Shown piece after piece: positions 1-8,695 of a stretch of DNA of 64,000 nucleotides. The notes under the pieces are model-generated. The model saw only the letters and a program-made list of their open reading frames with translations. It ran no database searches and was not told where the DNA came from. Position 1 is the first letter of the stretch; every line of letters starts with the position of its first letter. The position numbers and the translations under genes are program-made. The DNA is from Microseira sp041929235 (GTDB lineage: Bacteria > Cyanobacteriota > Cyanobacteriia > Cyanobacteriales > Aerosakkonemataceae): contig NZ_JBHFNP010000310.1 of the NCBI RefSeq assembly GCF_041929235.1, forward strand, positions 1-64,000, given 5' to 3'.

Positions 1-149
1 GGAACCATGCCTATGAGCAAACAAGTATTCAGTTAAGTTTGTGCGACTTAACTCAGTATACTGTTGCTGACATTCGGAAATCCAGCAAATACGGCAGAAA
101 ATCTGGAGAATCCGCGCAGCTTTAGCTCGCGGAGTGTCAAAAGTTTTAT

Positions 150-437
150 TTGGGTCAACCCCTGTGGGGAGTTTTATACTTACTTCTATCCCCGACGCCT
201 ATTCCCCACGTCGCCAGTGGGATTGAAGGATTTTGGTATTTAGTCCTTTCTGCCGATCAATTTGACCGCAATTTCAATCTCGATGGTGGAGAAAATGCAC
301 TTAAATCGACGCTAGACTCACAACGGATGAATGCACTTGCCGATGGTTTGCGCCAGTTAGAACTCCTGCGCCAAGAAGGGTTGATTTCCGAATACGAATT
401 TGAGCAAAAACGCCGACAATTACTGGAAAGATTTTAA
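150..437 (+). CDS. Small SHOCT-like protein, start uncertain
   Basis: The open frame runs from a stop at 123 to 437, with only a TTG candidate start at 150 (95 aa). The last 30 residues (about 65-95) follow the SHOCT pattern, a short helical C-terminal module of the type L..L..L...GLI...EFE.KR..LL, common at the ends of bacterial membrane or oligomerising proteins. The first 35 residues are low quality and may be untranslated or a decayed N-terminus. No ribosome binding site supports TTG 150. It may be the 3' part of a longer gene broken upstream. Function is unknown; coding of the C-terminal half is more credible than the start. Confidence 0.45.
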   Translation: MGQPLWGVLYLLLSPTPIPHVASGIEGFWYLVLSADQFDRNFNLDGGENALKSTLDSQRMNALADGLRQLELLRQEGLISEYEFEQKRRQLLERF

Positions 438-544
438 ATTGGGTAATTGCTGGCTAATTGCTAGTGGAAAAAGTCTATTTACTACTGTACTATTTTTCGC
501 ATTTCAGTTTTAATATTTGTACCCGAATCCAAAAGCCCCTACCA

Positions 545-600
545 CCAATTAGCAATTAGCAATTACCAATTACCAATTACCAATTACTAATTACCAAACC
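545..600. repeat. Heptameric tandem repeat (AATTACC / AATTAGC type)
   Basis: Successive 7-base units (AATTAGC, then AATTACC) fill the gap between the two plus-strand genes. The same family recurs at 1155-1235, 20190-20261, 20815-20880, 45195-45230, 47490-47525 and 56300-56410. It resembles the short tandemly repeated repetitive sequences known in cyanobacteria. Confidence 0.8.
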
Positions 601-604
601 AACT

Positions 605-1153
605 ATGAAATTGTTTAATTGGCTAGCACATTTTAGAAATATACCTCGTTCTCAGTCGTTGCGCCGTCGCCTTCTTAACGATCCTTACTATCGAATGCAG
701 TCCCTGGAAGAAATTGCTCTCGCTTCGTCTTTAGGTATCAAAATAGACGCAAACCTAGCCACGGTAGATGATTGGTTGCGCTTACCAGGACTGTCGATTC
801 ATCAAGCGCGATCCCTTGTAGAACTCAGTCACGCTGGTGTTTGTTTTTACTGCCTCGAAGATATTGCCGCTGCCTTGGGCTTGCCCGTCGCCAGTTTAAA
901 ATATTTAGAACCAGTTTTAAGCTTTTATTACTACGATGACGAAAGTATTTATACAACAAATCGGCGTATCAATCCATACACTGCTTCGGTAGAAATGCTG
1001 ACCCAAATACGCATTATTGACTTATTTTTGGCACAAGCGATCGTGCAAAATCGCTCCGCAGGCGGTCAATATCGCAATCTAGCAGATCTGCAACGCCGTT
1101 TATCCTTACCAGGAGATACGATCGGCAAATTAATGCACTATCTAAGATTTTAA
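605..1153 (+). CDS. ComEA-like helix-hairpin-helix protein
   Basis: This 182-aa soluble protein carries two helix-hairpin-helix units of the ComEA type. The first is around residues 45-80 (ATVDDWLRLPGLSIHQARSL) and the second around 125-165 (NPYTASVEMLTQI then FLAQAIVQNRSAGGQYRNLADLQ). Such units usually bind DNA non-specifically, but here there is no secretion signal or membrane anchor, so a role in DNA uptake is not shown. ATG 605 follows the heptamer repeats directly and no clear Shine-Dalgarno is visible. It is convergent with the signal peptidase gene. Family assignment is firm, cellular role unknown. Confidence 0.75.
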   Translation: MKLFNWLAHFRNIPRSQSLRRRLLNDPYYRMQSLEEIALASSLGIKIDANLATVDDWLRLPGLSIHQARSLVELSHAGVCFYCLEDIAAALGLPVASLKYLEPVLSFYYYDDESIYTTNRRINPYTASVEMLTQIRIIDLFLAQAIVQNRSAGGQYRNLADLQRRLSLPGDTIGKLMHYLRF

Positions 1154-1154
1154 T

Positions 1155-1235
1155 TTGGTAATTGGTAATAGCTAATAGCTAATTGTCAGAAAAATACATT
1201 ACCAATTACCAATTACCAATTACCAAAAATCCAAT
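1155..1235. repeat. Heptamer repeats between convergent genes, entering lepB
   Basis: TAATTGG/ACCAATT units occupy the convergent junction. The repeat runs into the 3' end of the signal peptidase gene, where it supplies the last residues (about FLVIGNW) and the stop codon. Confidence 0.75.
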
Positions 1236-1811
1236 CCGATTGAGAGGCCAGAAGCGAAAAAAGGCTTTACCAATTACATTTTGTTTTGGTAAAAAGCCCC
1301 AAATATGGGAATCGTTGCTGTTATTTCGGTTATCTCCCATGACAAAAAGTTCATTGTCTGGTACTTCTTTTTGCCCCCATTGATAGTTAGGAGGCTCCGC
1401 TATATACTTTTCTTCTAAGGGTTTTTCATTAATATAAACTTTGCCGTTTTTGACGCTTACTTGTTCTCCGGGTTCGCCGATGGTTCGTTTGATGAATGCC
1501 TGATCTTTAGCGTATCCCTGAAGTTGCAGTTGAGTTTGCAAAGGTGCGGGAGGTTCAAAGACGATGATGTCGCCCTTGGCGGGTGGATGGAAGCGGTAGG
1601 AGATTTTTTCCACGATTAAGCGATCGCCCACCTGTAACGTAGGTAGCATAGAATCTGAGGGAATGTAGCGCGGTTCTGCCACAAAGATGCGAATCAGCAG
1701 CGCCAGACTCAAAGCAATAGCCAGAATTTGGACATTTTCCCGGACTTGATTTCCGAAGCGCACCCAACGCGGCGTTTCTGGTAACTCTTTTTCGTTTATA
1801 TCCATTGACAT
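1206..1811 (-). CDS. lepB: Signal peptidase I
   Basis: This 201-aa membrane serine protease removes signal peptides on the outer face of the cytoplasmic or thylakoid membrane. One N-terminal membrane helix lies at residues 27-44, followed by the catalytic Ser54 in PSDSMLPTL and the general base Lys108 in FIKRTIGEPGE. The conserved GDNRNNSNDS box is near residue 160. All key residues are present, and length fits the family. The C-terminus is unusual: after FWPLNRIG the frame reads through heptameric repeats, giving a repeat-derived tail of about seven residues. ATG 1811 gives MSMDINEKELP; the second Met is also possible. Confidence 0.95.
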   Translation of the reverse strand: MSMDINEKELPETPRWVRFGNQVRENVQILAIALSLALLIRIFVAEPRYIPSDSMLPTLQVGDRLIVEKISYRFHPPAKGDIIVFEPPAPLQTQLQLQGYAKDQAFIKRTIGEPGEQVSVKNGKVYINEKPLEEKYIAEPPNYQWGQKEVPDNELFVMGDNRNNSNDSHIWGFLPKQNVIGKAFFRFWPLNRIGFLVIGNW

Positions 1812-1914
1812 TTTCAGGAATGGTGCAACCCATAGCGGCGCTCTGCATTGAAAATCATACCTTACCTGGAGCGCTTGAAGGGGAGGACGCTAAGGACGTG
1901 GTGACGCAAAGACG

Positions 1915-2620
1915 CGGGGAATGAAGATGGGGAAGATGGGGAAGATGAGGAAGATGAAGAAGATGAGGAAGATGAGGAAGAAATTACTTCTACTTCCTCA
2001 TGTTGATCACCTCCATCACCTCCATCACCTCCCTCGGCGCGCTACCCCATTCCCTCAATCAATTTTCGGCCTCCGGGGCACGGCATCCTACAATCTTTGG
2101 GTAAAATCAAAATTTATCGCCGCCGTGCTACTACAAGATCGCAAGATTTTTTTGCGTGATATTATATGCGACAGATGCGGGTAATTAAGATGGGGAAAAA
2201 ATTACCGATATTCCCGATCTCCATCACCTTTCCCTCTGGGCGCCGCCCCATTCCCTCAATCAATTTCCGGTTGTAGGGGCACGGCATCCTACAATCTTTG
2301 GGTAATATCAAAATTTATCGCCGCCGTGCTACTACAAGATCTCAGGATTATAAAACCGATTTTTTGGCGGAATATCATATCGGATGGCATCGGCAACGTC
2401 AGGCGCGGCGAATTGAAAAACAGACGCGGGGAATGAAAATGGGGCAGATGGGGAAGAAATTACCGATCTTGCTCACCTCCATCGCCTCCATCACCTCTCT
2501 CTCTGGGCGCCGCCCCATTCCCTCAATCAATTTCCAGCTGTAGTAGCACGGCATTTTACAATCTTTGGGTATAAATCAAAATTTATCGACGCCGTGCTAC
2601 TACAAGATCTCAGAATTTAC
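1915..2620. repeat. Triplicated repeat block with palindromic cores
   Basis: Three related units (about 1915-2180, 2190-2370 and 2400-2620) each contain a GATGGGG/AAGATG purine-rich run, a CCATCACC tract, the phrase CCCCATTCCCTCAATCAA, and a palindromic core. The cores at 2074-2135, 2272-2336 and 2539-2604 end in inverted arms; the third is complete, with TGTAGTAGCACGGC at 2539 matching GCCGTGCTACTACA at 2591-2604. No credible gene was found from 1812 to 2710. Confidence 0.8.
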
Positions 2621-2710
2621 CCACAATGAAGCCAAAAACCGGGTTTCTGCACAGATATCTAGCTTACAAAGCCATGATTTTTCCTAGAAAACCGATTTTT
2701 TTGCGTAATA

Positions 2711-5410
2711 TCATATCCTATCCGAGGAGCAAACAACCCGAAAACCGAAGGTGAGGTTCCTGTTGCCAGCATCGGTACTGTTACGACACGCCGAACGGCA
2801 GCGCCTCGGATAGTTGTACCACGAACCACCACGCCGCACATGGGAATTATTATCATTATTATTTAATTTGATTCCCCAAGCACTACCATCTGTGGGGGCA
2901 CCTTCATAATTGTCGCGCCAATCATCAGTACACCATTCCCACACATTCCCGTGCATGTCATACAACCCAAAATTATTGGCAACACCAAAACTACCAACGG
3001 GAGTTGTTTTTCCTCGATAAGTTCCTTTGGGAGCAGTGTAATTGCCTTTGTAGTTAGCTAGGTCGGTTGTAATGATTTTGCCGAAGTGAAACGGAGTCGT
3101 AGTTCCGGCACGACAGGCGTATTCCCATTCTGCTTCGCTAGGTAAGCGGTATTCCCGTTTAGTTTTTTGCGACAGTCTAGCGCAAAACTCAACAGCGTCT
3201 AACCACGATACATTTTCTACAGGTAGGTTTTCTCCTTTGAAATAAGATGGATTGGATTCAAGGTCGCGGTTGATTTTAGGCAGAGCAGCAACAGCTTGCC
3301 ATTGCGCCTGCGTTATTTGGTATTTTCCCATAAAAAAGGACGGAACGCTGACCGAATGTTGAGAATCTTCATCTTCAAACCGTTCTGCCTCAGTTTTGGG
3401 CGAACCCATGAGGAAAGTGCCGCCGGGGATGGCAACCATTTCTAGGGTGATGTTGTTGCCTAAGTCTTCGGTAAAATAACTTGCTTGCTTGCTTTCTCGC
3501 GTCACAATTTTCCCGCGCGAGTTGACAGTAACACCCTCAAAATCAAACGTCTGCAGTTTAATTCCACCCGGTTTTTTTAACTTCACCCCTGCAAGAGTTA
3601 ATTCTGCTGGCAATTGGTTAAATTGTTCGTCAGCACCATTTTGATTTCCCCTCGCCAAGCGCCCCAAACCGCGGGCAAAAGTCAGCAATGGTTGAAAATT
3701 AGATTCTGCTAAAGGTTCAGAAAAAGTTGCTATCAAAGAAGCGGCCTGAATTTGAGCTTGTTTATCCCCGGCATAAAGTTCTTGCAACTTTAAAGCCAAT
3801 TCTCTCGCTAGTTCGTTTGGTTGGGTATAAGCTAAAGCAATCCATTGGGGATTTTCGCCAAAATCTGCGGCTGACCCATCGGGAATACCTTGCCAGATAT
3901 AAAACAGCAAGGCATCTGATAGCTGGTTCAACCGTTCGTTACCAAATCTGGGATTTAATTTGAGGTGTTTTAATAATAAATGCCGGACAGCACTATCCAT
4001 TTCATACAAGCAATACCCCCGCGGTTGACAAAGATTGGATAGCAATAAATCCGGTATCCCTATCCAAGGAATTTCGTAACTATTTCCTTCGCAATCAAAT
4101 TGAAAATTTGCCCGCAAGTAGTAAAGTAAGTCAGGTGTCAAGGCAAGAGGAAAAGCAGCCAGATAAGCAAGTTCTAAATAATGATCTCCCCTGTCAGCAA
4201 ACGAGCAAATCCGACCCACAGCAATTTCGTACTTGAGCGCATCTTCCCCACCCAAACCCCTTTCAAAGTAGGGTGCGTTAGCGAAGCGTAACGCACCATC
4301 AACACTGCCTAATTCCTGTTTTGTATCTTTTTCCCTCCTCAATCCTTGTCCGCGTAAATTCCCGATAGTCTTTTGCCATCCAGATAAACTAAATTCAAAC
4401 ATTGGCACAAATTCAGCTATGCCATCAGCAGTTGTGCCACCCCAGCGAATATTCGGGATAGGATTAAGCCAAGTCACCTGTTTTACCGTCGGTTTAATCC
4501 GCCCAAAAAACTCGCGAGTTAATCTAATTCTGCCAGGATTGAAACCTCCCCGTGCTGCACCACCATCGCTGAAAATAAGAATCGTCGTTCGAGTTTGATG
4601 CCAATGGATAGTTAAGTCAGTAATTTTATCTTTTTTAAACGGTTCCAGGTTCGGTTGCAGATACAGAAAATCACGAATAGCGTTATTAAAATAATAAACT
4701 TTAACCTGACCCACCCGTTCTCCATCCCTAGCTGTTTCGATTAAACGCTCTGCTAAATTATGGAAAGGCAGCATCGAATTACTTTGGTCAATCAGTAGAA
4801 TTAATTCAATTTTGTTCGCGCGACTGGGAGCTAAGACAGGTTCGAGAAAAAATCCCTGCTGACAAATGCGTTTAACAGTGGCGTCTACATCTAATTCTGC
4901 CGGAATTCCGCAGCGCATTGGATAGCGCAAATACCGCCAACCTTGTTGCAGTTGCCTGCGCGTGACCGGAAAATATTCATGATTGAGGCTAAATTTAATA
5001 ACCAGATTTTGCCTATTTGTTTGAATCTGTTGGGGGACAGCTTGCGCAACTTCAATTTCTGCGGTTACTTCGGTTGTTGGAAGGGTTTTATTCTGAGGTG
5101 TTTTAGCAATACTTTCTGCCGCTGTTTGAGGTGGCGGCTTTAATTCTGATTCTGGTGCAGTAGGGATTATTTTTGCTGCTTGAATCCAAGCTTCTGTATA
5201 TAGTTCAAAATAATCATCAAATCACTTTTTCTCAGCCAGGGACTTCACCCACAAACGACAGCACAATTGCTTTAATTATTGATAATTTTTCGGCTGAAAC
5301 CCGCGTTCAACCGCTTGCAGCAATAGTTGATAATCTTCTAGCCGCAAGGGTAATCCTGCTGTTCGCAGTCCCGAATATAATTTCCAAAGGTGAGGGTCAT
5401 TCACTGTCAC
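2711..5410 (-). pseudogene. vWA-like (SAV_2336-type) + FGE/SUMF1 fusion, two in-frame stops
   Basis: Read from GTG 5410, one frame of 900 codons runs to 2711 with only two interruptions, TAA at 5276-5278 (codon 45) and TGA at 5222-5224 (codon 63). Around them the N-terminal domain is intact (TVNDPHLWKLYSGLRTAG, then LCCRLWVKSLAEKK and FDDYFELYTEAW). Next comes a vWA-like domain (about residues 185-360) with the MIDAS motif DQSNS. From about residue 650 there is a formylglycine-generating-enzyme/sulfatase-modifying fold (PGGTFLMGS, ENVSWLDAVEFC, YRLPSEAEWEYACRAG, NVWEWC, FGFRV). The 838 codons after the TGA are open. The start overlaps the MoxR gene end by 14 bp. Known relatives form vWA-MoxR conflict modules with inactive STAND proteins. 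It could still give a shorter product by internal initiation. Confidence 0.85.
4272..4297. repeat. Palindrome inserted in frame in the vWA-FGE gene
   Basis: GGTGCGTTA (4272-4280) and TAACGCACC (4289-4297) form a hairpin inside the coding sequence, translated as part of GALRFANAPYF. The same element lies at 6372-6399 after the first gene of the operon. Confidence 0.8.
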
Positions 5411-6344
5411 GGCGTTGTCTCCAATAACGTTTGACCTCATCTGGAGTTTTCAACAACGTCCCTAAAAAAGGAATTCCTTCCTGGAGTTTTTCGGGGACTT
5501 GTTTCAGATCGGATTGCAACAGTGCTTTTATCCAATCGAGCAATTCGCTGGTACTGATGCGCTTGTTGCTAACTTTCTCGGTATTGTCCCGCAGTTCTAA
5601 AAAAGTTTCGATAATTTCCTCAGTTAAAATTTCCGGTAACTGTTCTCCAAAATGAGCTTTGATAATATTATACAGTTCCTCAGCGTTCGGCGGCTCAAAG
5701 TAGTGAAAAAAGCAGCGCCTTAAGAAAGCGTTGGGTAAATCTCTCTCACCGTTGCTGGTAATAATTACAATCGGGGTTGCTGTAAGTTTATCTGGCGAGG
5801 TAATTTTTTTTTATTGTATTTGTATTTTTTTGATTTATAACAGTATTTTTTGGGTAAATTATATATCTGTTTTATCGATTTTGTCAATTAAAATAATGGT
5901 GCGTAACTTGCTTTGAAACGCTTTTACCAACGCACCAAATTTGATATAACCTGCTTGGGTTTTATCTTTCAAGCGTTCTATTCCTGCGGGTTCGAGTTGT
6001 TTTACTCCTGCTAGTTGAGCATCGCGCAACCGGGCAATAGAATCGTAGATGTAGAGTCCATCTCTGCCGCGACTGGTGGATTTGATATACCAAGGTTCGT
6101 AAGGATAGTTTGGGAGATTCGCTGCTGTCAATATCTCCTGATTTTTCTGAGTAAATTCGTAGGCGATCGCACTGGCTAGTTTAGTTTTACCACAACCGGG
6201 ATCGCCCATGAGTAACAAGGGTCGTTCGAGGTTAATTGCCAGTTTTACAGATTCTAGTAATTCCTGACTGGGAAGGTAGGGACAGGCAGGATCTAGGATT
6301 TCTCCGGTGTATTCTAGGTTGCATTGCGGGAGGTGGTTTTGCAT
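5397..6344 (-). pseudogene. MoxR-like AAA+ ATPase with three in-frame stops
   Basis: One frame of 316 codons runs from ATG 6344 to TGA 5397. It is interrupted by three TAA codons at 5859-5861, 5835-5837 and 5811-5813 and has no frameshift. Before the stops, Walker A is GDPGCGKTK and Walker B reads IILIDKIDK where relatives have DEID, so the catalytic Glu is changed to Lys. After the stops the frame resumes with TATPIVIITSNGERDLP, sensor 1, and an arginine-rich ALRRC-type segment, through to the C-terminal lid. The stretch 5802-5870 is almost all A and T. The gene ends 14 bp inside the downstream vWA gene. MoxR ATPases usually act as chaperones for vWA partners, matching the neighbour. Confidence 0.85.
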
Positions 6345-6371
6345 GGTTTTTTTGGTTCAGATAGTTGGGTT

Positions 6372-6399
6372 GGTGCGTTACGCGCTTCGCTAACGCACC
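6372..6399. repeat. GGTGCGTTA palindrome between operon genes
   Basis: GGTGCGTTA (6372-6380) and TAACGCACC (6391-6399) form a hairpin directly after the stop codon of the HTH/iSTAND frame. It is a second copy of the element inside the vWA-FGE gene. Confidence 0.8.
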
Positions 6400-7455
6400 C
6401 TACGAATTGTTTGACAAGTTGTACCAGTCATGACGATAGTGCTGGCAAATTTCTTGCATAACTAATTGGGGGATACCTTCGCGACTGTCTTGCCAAATAT
6501 TTTTGCCTAATTTGGGGTTATGGCAGGATTCGGGAAGCAATTTTGATAGGAGTTATCTATATTCTTGAATCCAGTTTGTGATGATGAATTCTGAGAATTT
6601 TTCTATAGGTTTCAAGTCTATTATTTGATTTGAATGCCATGTTTCCAGGTTAGCCCATTCAAGTCTGCCTTCTCCAAAATTGCCGCGATTATCTACTAAA
6701 AACATGAGAAAATAAGACTTGCAAGGTTCGGGATGCTGCTTACGAGTTGTTACCAAAGGTTGCCATAATTTTATTTGGTGTTCTGTTTCGTAAATTCGGT
6801 CAAAATTTTACAGCGATAAAATTACTGTACCTTCTTGCCAATAACAATATAAACGCTGCACAATTTCCTCAAATGAAGCGTTACGGTTAAGTCGCAATTT
6901 ATCGCTTAATTGCCTCCATAAATCTTCGATATAAACCTCTTCCCGTTGGGTAAGCGGAACCGGAAATTTATATGCTGTTGTATCAAGGCGAAATTCATCC
7001 AATAACCGATGCAATAGCCAACGCTGACCGCTGTAAGGTTTTCCGCGAACTAAAAAAGCACCCATTTGATGCCGGGTGTCAAGCTCCCAGAAGTCTTCAA
7101 ATAATCTAGATTGTTGTTTATAATTAAGCGAGAGTAATGCCTGTTTAAATTGGGTTGTTTCGTCTGTTAAGCTAGTTATATTTCTGTTGTCGGTATTGTC
7201 ATAGGGAACCTGTTCGTAATCTGTGTCTTCTAAGTCTAATTTGAGATTTTGGAAGACTCTTTCAAGAACGGTGTACTTGCCGACAAAACTATTATTTCGT
7301 AACTTGGGTATAAGACTGCGATCGCACCCCAAAGTTCGTCCTAACTGAACGTTAGAAAGATTGCTCAAATATTGATCTGACAGCGCATTCAGGAATTTCT
7401 TGTTACCTGTATTAGTAAGTTTACAGTGATGGTTAGAGAATTGAGGTGAGGACAC
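6400..7455 (-). pseudogene. HTH + inactive-STAND-like protein, two in-frame stops
   Basis: A frame of 351 codons runs from GTG 7455 to TAG 6400, with TAA at 6808-6810 (codon 216) and TAA at 6553-6555 (codon 301) inside and no frameshift. Residues about 10-75 look like a helix-turn-helix (LSNVQLGRTLGCDRSLIPKL). From about residue 105 a STAND-like NTPase begins, but where a P-loop should be it reads GKPYSGQRWLLHRLL, lacking the GK[ST] signature. This matches the iSTAND type known from vWA-MoxR conflict systems. It is the first gene of the operon, 55 bp before the ATPase. The assignment to iSTAND is inference from this degenerate P-loop and the context. Confidence 0.7.
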
Positions 7456-7653
7456 GCTTGACTCCGAGTTGCTGATAATCCACAGTCGTTAGACTTCAAG
7501 ATGGATGTAGCAGAAAACCTGTCTGGGAAAAGATTTTCGCCTTTTTTGTAATTTCGAGCAAAGTTGGGGATTATCCGCACGGATGATCAGCAGTGTCAAC
7601 TTTCGCTCCTTCTAACCTTGTAAATATACAGGCTAGAGAGGTTGATAACCAAT

Positions 7654-7911
7654 ATGTCACAGCGAAACAAAAAAGTGAATAGCGATCGCTCTGATGAATT
7701 CCCGATCAAAATTTCGGTTAAGCTTTCCCCAGACCATGAAATGCATCTCAAGATTTCTGGTTTATCCGAGGAAATGCAGCGCCGGTTGCTAAGTTCGGTG
7801 GGTTCGGTACTGGTAACGCTTTTGACAACGGTTGTGTTTCAGTCACCGACACCGCAGCAACCGACGCAACCGACTATCCCTCCTGAAGTCGATGTGCAGC
7901 GAACTACTTAG
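7654..7911 (+). CDS. Small protein with C-terminal hydrophobic segment
   Basis: This 85-aa protein is transcribed divergently from the decayed conflict operon. The N-terminal 40 residues are polar (KIS VKLSPDHEMHLKISG), then RRLLSSVGSVLVTLLTTVVF could form one membrane helix (about residues 48-68), ending in a Pro/Thr-rich tail. ATG 7654 (MSQRNKK) is preferred over TTG 7642. The sequence is not recognised. Its position suggests it may have belonged to the adjacent system, which is inference only. Confidence 0.5.
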   Translation: MSQRNKKVNSDRSDEFPIKISVKLSPDHEMHLKISGLSEEMQRRLLSSVGSVLVTLLTTVVFQSPTPQQPTQPTIPPEVDVQRTT

Positions 7912-7922
7912 GTTGCTGCAAA

Positions 7923-7956
7923 AGAAACCCGGTTTTTTTGGAAAAACCGGGTTTCT
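7923..7956. repeat. AGAAACCCGG hairpin, terminator-like
   Basis: A 33-base hairpin with arms AGAAACCCGGTTTTT and AAAAACCGGGTTTCT sits just after the small gene. The family recurs after genes at 25721, 28843, 32672 and 50507, a position fitting transcription termination. Confidence 0.7.
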
Positions 7957-8112
7957 GATGTGGATCTATGAAACATACAATACAGCTGCTAAAGAGAAAG
8001 AATGCGATCGCTGCTTCAGGAACATTTTCTGCCTCGCAGCACTCCTATGACTGAGCAGCTTGAAACATCACATTACAATCGAAATCCCTCAATTAATGAG
8101 GGGGTGTCTATT

Positions 8113-8310
8113 ATGATTCTCATTCGCGAGGTTGTTCAACAAGTTCTCAATACGGGTTATCTGAGCATTGAAGCCGAAAATCAACTGCGGTTGCTTTTAA
8201 GCAGCAAGTACGATATGGAAGACCTGAATGCTTTCGTATCATTGCAACAAGCAGCGAGCGAAGGTCGTGTTAAACAAGAATCCCGCGAACTTTTAAGAAC
8301 GACAAGATAA
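8113..8310 (+). CDS. Conserved small cyanobacterial protein
   Basis: This 65-aa protein begins at ATG 8113 (MILIREVVQQVLNTGYLS). That start is chosen over ATG 8047 because GAGGGGG lies eight bases ahead and the family-like core starts there. The sequence is helical, with no membrane segment or cysteine pair, and has the pattern REVV..VL.TGYLS.EAENQLR.LL...Y...DL.AF..LQ.A...GRVKQESRE. I recognise this as a short protein type frequent in cyanobacteria, but know no function. It stands alone, followed by a palindromic repeat. Confidence 0.65.
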   Translation: MILIREVVQQVLNTGYLSIEAENQLRLLLSSKYDMEDLNAFVSLQQAASEGRVKQESRELLRTTR

Positions 8311-8333
8311 ATGCTATCTTTTAATATCTCTAT

Positions 8334-8429
8334 AGCGGATTGCAGGCGCATGAGGTACACCTTCGACAGCGGTGTGCGGGGCACACCGCTGTCGCCATAA
8401 GGCTTTCCCTCACTCGCTTGCAATCCGCT
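8334..8429. repeat. Nested double palindrome
   Basis: Outer arms AGCGGATTGCA (8334-8344) and TGCAATCCGCT (8419-8429) enclose an inner perfect hairpin CGACAGCGGTGTGC (8364-8377) / GCACACCGCTGTCG (8381-8394). The rest of 8311-8642 holds heptamer repeats, an AGGACTTACGCA motif and a C-rich/G-rich hairpin near 8585-8625, but no gene. Confidence 0.8.
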
Positions 8430-8642
8430 GTAATAGCTAATGGCTAATGGTAAAGTTGGAAACTACCACTAGCTATTAGCGATTAGCTATTTCAGGACTT
8501 ACGCAAACACCAAAGTTTCTATGAAAAATCGTCGCTTTGGAACCACAGATCCCAGCTTGAAACCCGGTTTCTAAGTCGGTAAAAGCCCCCCTTGGGAAGG
8601 GGGGTTTGGGGGGATCGGTTTTATCTACCAACTTAAGTTAAT

Positions 8643-8676
8643 AAAAAAACGCTCGAAGTTTAATTCGAGCGTTTTT
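8643..8676 (-). terminator. Rho-independent terminator of clpC
   Basis: Stem ACGCTCGAA/TTCGAGCGT with A-rich and T-rich flanks lies 20 bases after the clpC stop. On the minus strand the stem is followed by seven U, and it could work in both directions. Confidence 0.85.
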
Positions 8677-8695
8677 GCGTTATTTAAAAGTTGGG

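Noticed and set aside
1921..2543. Short open frames rich in Met and Lys or ending in repeat cores
   Set aside because: They are translations of the GATGGGG and palindromic repeats without start signals.
5173..5655. Plus-strand short open frames opposite the conflict operon
   Set aside because: The minus strand gives recognisable vWA and AAA+ sequence in frame through this region, so these are shadows.
2711..7455. Alternative genetic code or a diversity-generating retroelement as cause of the stops
   Set aside because: All other genes use the standard code with TAA, TAG and TGA as stops. No reverse transcriptase or template repeat is present, and changes are not limited to adenines.
8047..8112. 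Longer N-terminus for the small protein at 8113
   Set aside because: ATG 8047 lacks a ribosome binding site and the extra residues are unlike the conserved core; GAGGGGG supports ATG 8113.
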